Shown piece after piece: positions 52,142-60,798 of a stretch of DNA of 64,000 nt; position 1 is the first letter of the stretch, and each line of letters starts with the position of its first letter. The stretch is from the NCBI GenBank assembly GCA_900548365.1, contig URKM01000005.1:19062-83061 (forward strand), read 5' to 3'. Under the pieces are notes generated by a model. It saw nothing but the letters and a program-made list of their open reading frames with translations, had not been told where the DNA came from and made no database searches. The DNA comes from an uncultured Collinsella sp. GTDB lineage: Bacteria; Actinomycetota; Coriobacteriia; Coriobacteriales; Coriobacteriaceae. Both the position numbers and the translations under genes were made by a program.

Positions 52142-54886
52142 ATGCCAGCTCTAACCCCGGAATTCGACGCATCCGCCCACGGATCGCTCGGCGCGCTCGC
52201 CCCGAGCTGGTGGGAACCGGCAGAAGGCGAGGAGGCCGAACCCTGGCTCGACCTCGAAACCGCGTACCAGCGCTTCCTCGAATGGGTCGAAGCGCGCGGC
52301 ATCGAGCCCTGGGCGCATCAGGAGGAAGCCCTGTTCGCGCTCGCCGCGGGCAGCAACGTGATCCTGGGCACGCCCACGGGCTCGGGCAAATCGCTCGTGG
52401 CGATCGGTATGATGTTCATGGCCATGGCGACCGGCCAGCGCGGCTACTACACCGCGCCCATCAAGGCGCTGGTGAGCGAGAAATTCTTCTACCTGGTCGA
52501 CATATTCGGCCGTGACAACGTGGGCATGATCACCGGCGACTCGCACATCAACACGGGCGCCCCCATCATCTGCTGCACCGCCGAGATCCTGGCCAACCAG
52601 GCGCTGCGCGAGGGCGAGGACACCGATATCGGCGTGGTGGCGATGGACGAATTCCACTTCTTCTCCGACCCCGATCGCGGATGGGCCTGGCAGGTGCCGC
52701 TGCTCACGCTGCCCCACACCCAGTTCATGCTCATGAGCGCCACCCTGGGCGACACCACGGCCATCGCCGACGCCCTCGAGCGCCACACCGGGCGCGACGT
52801 CGAGGTCATCGCCGACGCCCCGCGCCCCATCCCGCTTTCCTACGAGTACGTCAAGACCGGCCTCGAGGGCACGGTCGAGCTGGCGCTGCGCCAAGGCGAC
52901 TCGCCCCTCTACATCGTGCATTTCTCCCAGGATGCGGCGCTTCAGAGCGCGCGTGCGCTGGCGAGCTACGGCGTCGCCAGCAAGGAACAGCGCGAGGCGA
53001 TCAAGGAGGCGATCAAGGGCGGCCGCTTCACCACCGCCTTCGGCAAGACGCTCAAGCACCTCATCTCCTGCGGCGTCGGCCTGCACCACGCGGGCCTGCT
53101 GCCCCGCTACCGCCTGCTCGTCGAGAAGCTCGCCCAGCAGGGCCTGCTGCCCGTCATCTGCGGTACCGACACCCTCGGCGTGGGCATCAACGTGCCCATC
53201 CACACCGTGCTGCTCACCGGCCTCACCAAATTCGACGGCTACAAGCAGCGCCGCCTGCGCTCACGCGAGTTCCACCAGATCGCGGGCCGCGCCGGCCGCT
53301 CGGGTTTCGATACCGAGGGCGTGGTCATCGCCGAGGCACCCGAGTACGAGATCGAGAACCACAAGGCCGAGCTCAAAGCCATGGGCGACCCCAAGAAGAT
53401 GAAGAGGCTCAAGAAGAAGAAACCACCCGAGGGCTTCGTAACCTGGAATGAGGGCACCTTCCAGCGCCTCATCGAGAGCACGCCCGAAACGCTCAAGCCC
53501 CGTCTGCGCATCACCAACTCCATGATCTTGGCCGAGGTCGAGCAGGGCGGCGACGCCTGGAGTCGCGTGCTGGCGCTCATCGACGACTCGCTGCAGACGC
53601 CTGAGGAGAAGGCTGCGCTCAAGGCCCGCGCCGCCGAGATCTTCGCCACGCTCATCGACGCGGGCGTGGTGGTGCGCGAAGCCGCAGGCGCCGAGGCGGG
53701 CGAACAGGCGGCGCGCATCGACGGCGATTTTGCCGATAGCGCAGCTGCGACCGGCATGGCCGACGCCGCCGAAACCGGCACCGCGGCCGATGCCGAGAAC
53801 GCCGCCGAAACCGATGCCGATGCCGAGAACGCCGCCTTCTTCCTCGACGGCGCCGCCTCCTACTACCTCACCGTCGACCTGCCCGAGGACTTCGCGCTCG
53901 ACCAGCCGCTCTCGCCCTTCCTGCTGGCGGCGCTCGAACTGCTCGACCCCGAGAGCGACACCTACGCGCTCGACGTCGTCTCCATGGTGGAGGCCACGCT
54001 CGAAGACCCCAAGCAGGTGCTGCGCGCCCAGGAGCGCATGGCGCGCGACCGCGCCATGAACGCGATGAAGGCCGAGGGCATCGACTTCGAGGAGCGCGTG
54101 GAGAGGCTGCAGGACGTGACCTATCCCAAGCCGCTCGAGGAGCTGCTGGACACCGCCTTCGCCCAGTATTGCGCCGAGGTCCCGTGGGCCAACGACTACG
54201 AGCTCAGCCCGAAATCGGTCCTGCGCGACATGCTGGAGACCGGCTGCGACTTCAAGAGCTATATCGCGCAGTACAAGATCGCTCGCTGCGAGGGCATCCT
54301 GCTACGCTACCTGGCCGAAGCGTACCGGTCGCTCGACCGCACCGTGCCCCACGAGCACCGCACCGAGCAGCTGAACGATATCGTCGCCTGGCTCGGCCTC
54401 GTCGTGCGCTCCGTCGACTCCAGCCTGGTGGACGAATGGGCCAACGCGGGCGCGACCGAAGACGTGGCCCCGCTCGCCCTGCGCGACGAAGTGGTCACCG
54501 ACCGCCGCGGCATGACGCTGCTCGTTCGCAACGCCCTGTTCCAGCGCGTCCGGCTGGCAGCACGCGGCAAGGCCGCCGAGCTCGGTGCGCTCGACGAGGA
54601 CTGGGGATTCGGCGAGATCCGGTGGAAGCGCGCGCTCGAAGCCTTCTACGAAGAACACGAGGAGCTGCTCATCGACGGCGACGCGCGCTCCGCCGCGTTC
54701 CTTGCGATCGATGAGGCCGATGAGCTCTCCGATCACGTATGGCACGTGCATCAGGTCTTCCACGACATCGACGGGGACCACGATTTCGGCATCATGGCCG
54801 ACGTCGACCTCGATGCCACGCAAGATGGCGACGGCATCGTGTTCAAGAACTACCGCGTGGGTTCGATTGAAGACCTCATGCAGTAA
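52142..54886 (+). CDS. Ski2-like DEAD/DEAH helicase with DUF3516 C-terminus
   Basis: A 914-aa RNA/DNA helicase of the Ski2/Mtr4 superfamily, common in actinobacteria. WAHQEEALFALAAGSN near residue 56 precedes Walker A GTPTGSGKS near 76, VVAMDEFHFFSD near 165, SATLGD near 198 and EFHQIAGRAGRSGFD near 377. A lysine patch (MKRLKKKKPPEG) near 420 ends the helicase core. The C-terminal half (about 450-914) is DUF3516-like. It contains an Ala/Glu/Asp-rich insert near 535-560. ATG at 52142 follows AAGGGTG. The link to trmB suggests a role in RNA metabolism. Confidence 0.88.
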   Translation: MPALTPEFDASAHGSLGALAPSWWEPAEGEEAEPWLDLETAYQRFLEWVEARGIEPWAHQEEALFALAAGSNVILGTPTGSGKSLVAIGMMFMAMATGQRGYYTAPIKALVSEKFFYLVDIFGRDNVGMITGDSHINTGAPIICCTAEILANQALREGEDTDIGVVAMDEFHFFSDPDRGWAWQVPLLTLPHTQFMLMSATLGDTTAIADALERHTGRDVEVIADAPRPIPLSYEYVKTGLEGTVELALRQGDSPLYIVHFSQDAALQSARALASYGVASKEQREAIKEAIKGGRFTTAFGKTLKHLISCGVGLHHAGLLPRYRLLVEKLAQQGLLPVICGTDTLGVGINVPIHTVLLTGLTKFDGYKQRRLRSREFHQIAGRAGRSGFDTEGVVIAEAPEYEIENHKAELKAMGDPKKMKRLKKKKPPEGFVTWNEGTFQRLIESTPETLKPRLRITNSMILAEVEQGGDAWSRVLALIDDSLQTPEEKAALKARAAEIFATLIDAGVVVREAAGAEAGEQAARIDGDFADSAAATGMADAAETGTAADAENAAETDADAENAAFFLDGAASYYLTVDLPEDFALDQPLSPFLLAALELLDPESDTYALDVVSMVEATLEDPKQVLRAQERMARDRAMNAMKAEGIDFEERVERLQDVTYPKPLEELLDTAFAQYCAEVPWANDYELSPKSVLRDMLETGCDFKSYIAQYKIARCEGILLRYLAEAYRSLDRTVPHEHRTEQLNDIVAWLGLVVRSVDSSLVDEWANAGATEDVAPLALRDEVVTDRRGMTLLVRNALFQRVRLAARGKAAELGALDEDWGFGEIRWKRALEAFYEEHEELLIDGDARSAAFLAIDEADELSDHVWHVHQVFHDIDGDHDFGIMADVDLDATQDGDGIVFKNYRVGSIEDLMQ

Positions 54887-54892
54887 GCACGC

Positions 54893-54929
54893 GAGCGCCC
54901 CGTATCGTCCCAAGCGATGCGGGGCGCTC
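54893..54929 (+). terminator. Hairpin terminator after the DUF3516 helicase
   Basis: GAGCGCCCCGTATCG pairs with CGATGCGGGGCGCTC (one wobble, 7-nt loop), followed by TGCTTCT. It ends the trmB-helicase unit before the convergent nhaC gene. Confidence 0.65.
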
Positions 54930-54996
54930 TGCTTCTATCGGATCCCCTGGAGACGCAGGTGCTTTCCCAACGGCGAGACGCATTTCCCCGGGACCC

Positions 54997-56298
54997 CTAC
55001 CGACGACCTCCCCGCGAACCCAGGCGCTCGGCAGCCAGCCACCACAAGGGCACGGCATAGAGGTACACCGCGAACACCATGCTCGCGATCGGTGCGCCCA
55101 TGGACGCCAGGGGGACCGCGCCGGCGATCGACCACGGCACCAGGCCGGCGACCAATACCACGGAGTCCTCGAGGTCGAGCGCATGCTCATCCGGCTTCGT
55201 ATCGAAATCACGGCAGAGCTGGTGCGCGAGCATGATGGCAAGCGTCTGATTGCACGAGATGATCGATGCGAACACCGACACCGCGAGGGTTGCGGCAAAG
55301 CTCGACAGGCGCGACGAGATGGTACCGACGACCCCCTGGACCCCGCCCAACAGGGGTGTTTCCTCGAATATGCCCGCATATGCCGAGGTGATGCAGACGA
55401 TCTGCACCGCATCGACCATCGAGAGCAAGCCGCCGCCCGCCAGCGCCTCCACGCCCGGGTCCAGCGCGACGTAACCCGTAACCGCCGTACGGGCGACCTC
55501 GAGAAGGTCCATGTGCTGGACGCCCAGGCACAGGGGGATCGCCGAAGCGATCCCCACCGAAATGACCACGAGTATCTTCACCCGCAGCAACGCGAGCGCG
55601 AACACGAGCGCCGGGGGCGCGAGCACGATAGGATTCAGATCGAATACCCGGGAGAGCGACTCGCCTACGGCTGTCGCGCCCTCCCCGCCCCCGGTCGCCA
55701 AGCCCGCGAGTGCGAAGACGATGACCGTCGAGATAAACGGCACGGCGGCGCTGCGCACCATGTGCTTCAAATTGTTATAGAAATCCGTTCCCGTGATATC
55801 GGCTACGAGCAGCGCGCTCGTAGAGAGCGGAGAGCAGCGATCGCCGAAAAAGGCGCCGGAAAGCGCCGCGCCGCCGGCGAGCTCCATGGGTACGCCCATC
55901 GACGCCGCCATGGAGAGGCAGATCGACCCCATGGTCGCCGCCGTTCCAAACGACGTTCCGGTAAGCACCGATACCAGGCAGTTCAGCAAAAACGTCGCCA
56001 CCACGAAAACGGCGGGACCTATGAGGGGAACCGCGTAGTAGACGATGGCGGGAATGACCCCCGCCGCACGCCAGATGCCCGTGAGCACGCCCACGAGCGC
56101 CAGCATCGCCAAAATGCCGCCGATGGGCTTGATGCCATGCCAGCACATGCGCAGCACGTCGCCCCACGAGGTGCTGCGCAGACGCGCGTAGATGCAAAAC
56201 GCAGCCAACCCCACAACCAACGCATACACCGTCGGCAAGCCGAAGATGATCGAGACCGCCAGCGCTGCAGCGAACACTCCCAATGCGACCGATTCCAT
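54997..56298 (-). CDS. Na+/H+ antiporter, NhaC family
   Basis: A 433-aa polytopic membrane protein with about 11-12 helices. SFGTAATMGSICLSMA near residue 115, the GAALSGAFFGDRCSPLSTSALLVA block near 143, and the FEETPLLGG region near 310 are typical of NhaC transporters. The family moves Na+ for H+, and some members exchange organic acids. ATG at 56298 is chosen over upstream starts because GAGGGGAGC lies just before it. No operon partner is evident. Confidence 0.88.
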   Translation of the reverse strand: MESVALGVFAAALAVSIIFGLPTVYALVVGLAAFCIYARLRSTSWGDVLRMCWHGIKPIGGILAMLALVGVLTGIWRAAGVIPAIVYYAVPLIGPAVFVVATFLLNCLVSVLTGTSFGTAATMGSICLSMAASMGVPMELAGGAALSGAFFGDRCSPLSTSALLVADITGTDFYNNLKHMVRSAAVPFISTVIVFALAGLATGGGEGATAVGESLSRVFDLNPIVLAPPALVFALALLRVKILVVISVGIASAIPLCLGVQHMDLLEVARTAVTGYVALDPGVEALAGGGLLSMVDAVQIVCITSAYAGIFEETPLLGGVQGVVGTISSRLSSFAATLAVSVFASIISCNQTLAIMLAHQLCRDFDTKPDEHALDLEDSVVLVAGLVPWSIAGAVPLASMGAPIASMVFAVYLYAVPLWWLAAERLGSRGGRR

Positions 56299-56357
56299 GC
56301 TGCTCCCCTCGCGCGGCGTCGACATACCCCCATCCACGCCCACCTAACATAGCATCG

Positions 56358-57776
56358 TCAAATCAAACCCACGGCGGTACCCACCATGAGCGTTACCGCG
56401 ATCGTTCCCACGATGATCGAAGCGCCTACGACGATCTCCCTGGCAAGACTCCAGCGGGCGAGCTTGGGGAACCTGCGGCGAAGCGCCCGTCGATCCATAA
56501 GCAGGTACGCCATCACCGTAAAGGAGATTCCGCACATAAAGAGGTATTCGAGCGCGCGATACCAGAGAGGGAGCCCCACGTCGTTCGCCTGCGGGTTGAG
56601 CGTCGCGTTGCAGATGGCGAAGAGCAGCACGATGTACCCAGCCGCCAGCACGCCGTTCCACACCACGCCGGCTGCGGCGGAGACGCCCTGCAAGGCCCTG
56701 TTTTCCCGCAGCTTTGCAATCCAGCCGCGGTACGCGCGGCCCAAAGCGCCCAACCTGCCGTGAAACGGGCTGTTCCATATCCGCAGGGTCTCATCCACAT
56801 CACCCGGCTGCGCCCCCGTCGAGCTCAAGCTCACCCGCCGAGCATCCAAAGAGCACGCTGCGCATGCGCCGCGAATCGCCTCCTGGAGGGCGGCGACGCT
56901 GACGAAGCGCGCATCGGGATCAAACGACCGGGCGCGATCGGCGACCTCGAGCAAATCGCGCGCAGACGCATCATCGATATCCGGCACCGCATTCGAAACC
57001 GCAGATGGAACCTCGCCCGTCACGCATTCATAGAGCAGGCACCCTAAAGCGAAGACATCGCTGCGCTCGTCTGTCTGCCCGTAGCCGAACTGCTCGGGCG
57101 GTGCGTACAGACGCGTACCGAAATGCGTCGTATCCGCCGTCGCCCCTTCATCCCAGCTGCGAGCGATTCCAAAGTCGATCAGCACAGGGGTATCGCCGCG
57201 CATCACGATATTCGAGGGCTTCAGATCGCGGTGGATAAGCGCAGGGCGAAACCGCTCGTGCAGCACGCGCACGGCGTCGCACAGCGGACCCATAACCCGA
57301 CAGGCTGTCTCCACACCCGCACCGCGGCGCGCAAGATACGCATCGAGGCGCTCGCCCTCGATCCATTCCATGACGACGCGAAGCGTATCGCCCGTTCGCA
57401 CGCATTCCACCAAACGCGGAAGATGGCACGAACAGCCTCCGGCGCGTTGGTACGCCATGAGGCGCTCGTATGCGGATCCCACGCCTGCAGCGCAGTTGAT
57501 GGTCTTGCGGATGAACGGGCCGAGCTCCCCGCCCGCCGCGCCGACAAACGAGACGAGCTCGGTCGTCTCGAACGGCGTTTCCTTGAGAACCTGGCGAACT
57601 CGCCAGCTGTCCGAACGCTCCAAAGCATTCAGATGCTCTGCCAGCCCTTCTTCGAAAGCAGTATCGCCGCGCGACCCTCGACCGGCACCGTCGCCGGGCA
57701 ATCCAGGGGCGTCCCCAGCCACGAGCAGCCCCTCATGCCGAGCTCCGTCCTCTATGTCATCTCGCATTCTTTCCAT
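56358..57776 (-). CDS. Ser/Thr protein kinase with C-terminal membrane segments
   Basis: A 472-aa Hanks-type kinase. VVMEWIEGERLDAYL near residue 130, the catalytic loop HRDLKPSN near 178, DFGIARSWDE near 198, the activation segment APPEQFGYGQTDERSDVFALG near 220, and a C-lobe follow. The glycine loop is poorly conserved (FVGAAGGELGPF), although a lysine follows it. Three hydrophobic spans fill the last 110 residues, so the kinase is membrane-tethered by its C-terminus. No PASTA repeats. The start is uncertain: ATGs at 57806, 57776 and 57767 all lack a strong site. The HTH gene upstream is likely co-transcribed. Confidence 0.85.
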   Translation of the reverse strand: MERMRDDIEDGARHEGLLVAGDAPGLPGDGAGRGSRGDTAFEEGLAEHLNALERSDSWRVRQVLKETPFETTELVSFVGAAGGELGPFIRKTINCAAGVGSAYERLMAYQRAGGCSCHLPRLVECVRTGDTLRVVMEWIEGERLDAYLARRGAGVETACRVMGPLCDAVRVLHERFRPALIHRDLKPSNIVMRGDTPVLIDFGIARSWDEGATADTTHFGTRLYAPPEQFGYGQTDERSDVFALGCLLYECVTGEVPSAVSNAVPDIDDASARDLLEVADRARSFDPDARFVSVAALQEAIRGACAACSLDARRVSLSSTGAQPGDVDETLRIWNSPFHGRLGALGRAYRGWIAKLRENRALQGVSAAAGVVWNGVLAAGYIVLLFAICNATLNPQANDVGLPLWYRALEYLFMCGISFTVMAYLLMDRRALRRRFPKLARWSLAREIVVGASIIVGTIAVTLMVGTAVGLI

Positions 57777-57873
57777 GCAGCCCATCATAGCAGCATGACA
57801 GGACATCGCGCGTGCGAGCGACCCAGCACCAGCGCCGCCCCTGCGGGTACGCCGTGCACAAACGGCGGCACCG

Positions 57874-58293
57874 TCAGCTCACCGTCTCTTCGCCCAAGCG
57901 ATAGAGCTCCTCGTTGGTCTTTTGGAGCGAGCAGCCATGATCGATGCAGTAGATGATGATCGCATCGCGACGACACTTCGGATCAAGCGCGCCGGCTCCC
58001 GCAGCCCGCAGGGCGCGATTGGCCTCCCGTAACGTGAGCGCCATGGCGAGCACGATCTGCAGCACCTTGTTGCGCGAGGGATTGCGCTGTCCGGTAAAGA
58101 TCTGGTAGCCGAACGTCTCGTTCAAATCGGCCATCCGAACCACGCGGGCTCGCTCGAGATGCTTCTTCTCAAGCATTTCCTGCAGGTAGGAGGAAAGCGT
58201 CACCGTAGAGAACTCATGCTCGTGCACGAATTCATCCAGGCTCGGCGCCTCGATAAGCTCGTGGAGCACTTCCTCGGTTAGCCGCTCTGTCAT
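57874..58293 (-). CDS. Small HTH protein paired with the Ser/Thr kinase
   Basis: A 139-aa protein with an XRE-like helix-turn-helix: LSSYLQEMLEKKHLERARV then NETFGYQIFTGQRNPSRNKV and LQIVLAMALTLREANRALR, around residues 33-97. The C-terminal part (DAIIIYCIDHGCSLQKTNEEL) resembles a short dimerisation region. ATG at 58293 follows GGGGAGG. It precedes the kinase gene on the same strand by about 100 bases. The pair suggests that the kinase phosphorylates the HTH protein, but this is inference. Confidence 0.75.
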   Translation of the reverse strand: MTERLTEEVLHELIEAPSLDEFVHEHEFSTVTLSSYLQEMLEKKHLERARVVRMADLNETFGYQIFTGQRNPSRNKVLQIVLAMALTLREANRALRAAGAGALDPKCRRDAIIIYCIDHGCSLQKTNEELYRLGEETVS

Positions 58294-58345
58294 ATAGCCT
58301 CCCCACGCATTCGCCTGCGCTCATTGTAGACCGCCTCGAACGCAA

Positions 58346-58373
58346 CAGGGCGCGTTGTCCACGACGCGCCCTG
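58346..58373. terminator. Hairpin between the DUF4352-like and HTH genes
   Basis: CAGGGCGCGT pairs perfectly with ACGCGCCCTG across an 8-nt loop. It lies after the DUF4352-like gene on the minus strand, without a T-run. Confidence 0.5.
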
Positions 58374-58398
58374 AATCCAAAACGTACGACCCGAAGAC

Positions 58399-59157
58399 CT
58401 ATGCGACCGCCCATGTCGCCGCCGGCTCGTCGGCAAGGACATTGGAGAAGTACAAAACCGAGCTCAGCTCGCCATCGAAGTACAGATTGCCCGTCACCGT
58501 ACCCCCTGCAGCAAGGTCGCCATACGATAGCGGCTCCGACGCATCGCCGAAATAGGTGGTGTCGCTTCGCACGCCGGACGCGTTCTCGCCCTTCCAATCG
58601 TACGTATTGAACGAAACTGCTTCCGTCCCCTCGTTCGTATACGTGACGCGAACGCAGGTGACCGCGGAGCCGTCGTAATTCGTGAGCCCGGGCGTCACCT
58701 CGTCCACGGAAACGACCAGGCCGTTCTCGAGCTTCGCCTGCGCGCCCACGGCAAGCGCCTGCGATTCCTGGGACTTGTCGCCCTCGTCCTTCTGGGCATC
58801 GTCCTTCTGGGCATCGTCCTTTGCCCCGTCTTCCGAAGCATCCTCAGCGGTATCCACCACCTGGGGGCCGTTCATCGCATCGTCGATGGCCGCCCCATAC
58901 ATGCTCTGGCTCGCAAGCACGGCGACGACGGCGAGCGCGTTGACCGCGACCGCGGCGATGGCGAGCCCCTTGCCCGCGCGCTTCCCGCGCATGCAGCCGA
59001 CCAGACCGGCGATGGCGAGCGCCGCGCCCACGAGCGCAACGAAGAACGAAACGTTGTTGATGATGGGCATCAACGACGTGAGCAACGCGATGACGCCCAC
59101 GACGAGCCCCGCGATCGCAAGCCCGGAGCGGTGCGGCTTCTCAACCGATGTATCCAT
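58399..59157 (-). CDS. Membrane protein with DUF4352-like extracellular domain
   Basis: A 252-aa protein. Two or three TM helices lie at about residues 10-30, 35-53 and 62-82 (ending ALAVVAVLASQSMYG). A charged low-complexity spacer (DDAQKDDAQKDEGDK) precedes a beta-rich C-terminal domain with TCVRVTYTNEGTEAVSFN near 170 and DLAAGGTVTGNLYF near 225. This is the immunoglobulin-like pattern of DUF4352. Such proteins often act as envelope stress or ligand-binding factors, function unknown. ATG at 59157 has GGAAGGG eight bases upstream. Confidence 0.72.
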   Translation of the reverse strand: MDTSVEKPHRSGLAIAGLVVGVIALLTSLMPIINNVSFFVALVGAALAIAGLVGCMRGKRAGKGLAIAAVAVNALAVVAVLASQSMYGAAIDDAMNGPQVVDTAEDASEDGAKDDAQKDDAQKDEGDKSQESQALAVGAQAKLENGLVVSVDEVTPGLTNYDGSAVTCVRVTYTNEGTEAVSFNTYDWKGENASGVRSDTTYFGDASEPLSYGDLAAGGTVTGNLYFDGELSSVLYFSNVLADEPAATWAVA

Positions 59158-59291
59158 ATGCATGACCCTTCCAACATGTGCCGCCCCCTGACGGCACCCC
59201 ATGAGGTCATTATTGAAAAGCGTGCCGGGTTTTTCATTAGCTGAGAGCTAATGCCTGGATACCCGCCAGCTGCACGCCCGGCATGCACGCC

Positions 59292-59861
59292 CTACGGATG
59301 ATACGCGCAACCATCCTCCATACAGGCGGAATTGGCGCCCGCCACGGCGCAGACGATGGGCGTGCCATTCAGCACGAGGCCGGCATCAAGATGCTCGTTG
59401 AACCACGGAACCGCAGCCCGAACCGCGATACGGGCGTCGCGTTTGCAGCATCGAGGAGAGCCGGCGCCGGCGATGCGGTCCAGGGCGTCGGCAACCATAG
59501 CCTGGCCCTCGCTCCAACCTTTGGCGCGCAGGGGCGCGTTGCCCGCAAGAACCGCGAACGCCATGCCGCAGGACGCCGCCGCGCCACATACGCCCCACTT
59601 CGCGCAGGACGCCCCCGGTACGCAGCAGGCGCGAGCACCTAGCTCGTCCAGGGCGGACGCGAGGTCACCATAAGTCGAACGGGCACGGAATCGCGGCCAC
59701 GAGCAGGTAAGAAGAGCCGCACCGACCAGGAAATGATGGACGGGACCAAAGGCGGCGCACCGCTCATCAGCCATCAGGCGCTCGAGCAGAAAGCCGGGAT
59801 CCGCGCCCTCCCATGCCAGGCACACCTCGCGTACCCAGTCGTACTCCTCGCTCGAAGTCAT
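59292..59861 (-). CDS. DUF5714-like cysteine-rich protein, divergent from arsCR
   Basis: A 189-aa protein with many cysteines: ACCVPGASCAKWGVCGAAASCG near residues 76-97, PRCCKRDARIAV near 134, and CMEDGCAYHP at the C-terminus. The FGPVHHFLVGAALLTCSW segment near 38 and this cysteine spacing match my recall of DUF5714. The function is unknown; metal or metalloid binding is plausible. ATG at 59861 follows GAAAGGAG. The divergent neighbour is an arsenate-reductase/ArsR fusion, and both promoters share a 43-base palindrome, which suggests co-regulation by arsenic. Confidence 0.7.
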   Translation of the reverse strand: MTSSEEYDWVREVCLAWEGADPGFLLERLMADERCAAFGPVHHFLVGAALLTCSWPRFRARSTYGDLASALDELGARACCVPGASCAKWGVCGAAASCGMAFAVLAGNAPLRAKGWSEGQAMVADALDRIAGAGSPRCCKRDARIAVRAAVPWFNEHLDAGLVLNGTPIVCAVAGANSACMEDGCAYHP

Positions 59862-59887
59862 TGCGCCAACTCCTTTCGGTCGCTTCC

Positions 59888-59930
59888 ATATCGATGGTTA
59901 TCGATGTATTATATCGATAACCATCGATAT
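59888..59930. promoter_or_regulatory. 43-base palindromic ArsR-type double operator
   Basis: ATATCGATGGTTATCGAT and its exact reverse complement ATCGATAACCATCGATAT flank a 7-base spacer. Each arm itself contains ATCGAT-N4-ATCGAT, so two operator-like dyads are nested in one large palindrome, in the gap between the DUF5714-like and ArsC-ArsR genes. ArsR-family proteins bind such AT-rich dyads. Confidence 0.8.
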
Positions 59931-59986
59931 ATCAACCGCTCGACACCGATAGGCAACACTCGCGCGGCAGCACGATTGGAGCAGCC

Positions 59987-60661
59987 ATGAACAGATCGAC
60001 CGTCGCATTCGTCTGTATCCACAACTCATGCAGAAGCCAGATCGCCGAAGCGATCGCCCGTGACATCGCAGCCGACGCCTTCCGGGCATACTCAGCGGGA
60101 ACCAATCCCGGAAAGACCGTCAACGAAGACGCAGCCCGCGTGCTCAGCGAGCAACGCGGCATCCGCATGGCGAACCAGGCGCCGAAGCACCTCGGCGCAC
60201 TGCCCCCGATCGACATCGTCATCACCATGGGATGCGGAGCGCAATGCCCCGCAGTTCCCGCACGTCACCGGGAGGACTGGGGGCTTGAAGACCCAACCGG
60301 CAAGGGCGACGAGGCCTTTCGCCGCACCATCCTTAACATCGAAGAACGCATCCGAAACCTGCGGGCGCGCACCCTCGCGGGCCGTTTCGACCAGGCAGCG
60401 CTCGCCTCGAACCTCAAGGCACTCAGCGACGCCAACCGCCTTCGCATCATCGAACTGCTCAAACACGAAGAAGAACTGTGCGCCTGCCGTCTTTTCGAGC
60501 AACTCGAGATATCGCAATCCACCCTCTCCCACCATATGGCGATCCTTTGCAATGCGCATCTGGTACAAGCGCGCCGCGACGGACGCTGGGTCAGGTACCG
60601 GCTCGACAAGGAAGTCCTCACCGAACTCGCGAACGCGCTCGTGTGCGATATGGTCGAGTAA
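59987..60661 (+). CDS. Fused arsenate reductase (LMW-phosphatase type) and ArsR repressor
   Basis: A 224-aa fusion. Residues about 1-130 are a low-molecular-weight phosphatase-like arsenate reductase: the active loop CIHNSCRSQIAEA near residue 10, EDAARVLSEQRGI, and DIVITMGC near 72 with DWGLEDPTGK near 95. Residues about 135-224 are an ArsR winged helix, with LKALSDANRLRIIELLKHEEEL, the metal-sensing CACRLFEQL near 165, and QSTLSHHMAIL near 178. Reduction of arsenate and sensing of arsenite are thus in one chain. ATG at 59987 follows TTGGAGC. The shared palindrome is its likely operator. Confidence 0.87.
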   Translation: MNRSTVAFVCIHNSCRSQIAEAIARDIAADAFRAYSAGTNPGKTVNEDAARVLSEQRGIRMANQAPKHLGALPPIDIVITMGCGAQCPAVPARHREDWGLEDPTGKGDEAFRRTILNIEERIRNLRARTLAGRFDQAALASNLKALSDANRLRIIELLKHEEELCACRLFEQLEISQSTLSHHMAILCNAHLVQARRDGRWVRYRLDKEVLTELANALVCDMVE

Positions 60662-60798
60662 ACCGTACTGCACACGATGCCGCGGCCAGAACCGCGGCAC
60701 CCACATCACAGCCGACGCGACACAGGTGCCCGTACAACATCTATGGAGCAAAACAGGTATCATCTCAGTGCATCTTGCCCTGCGAAAGGACGGTGTCC

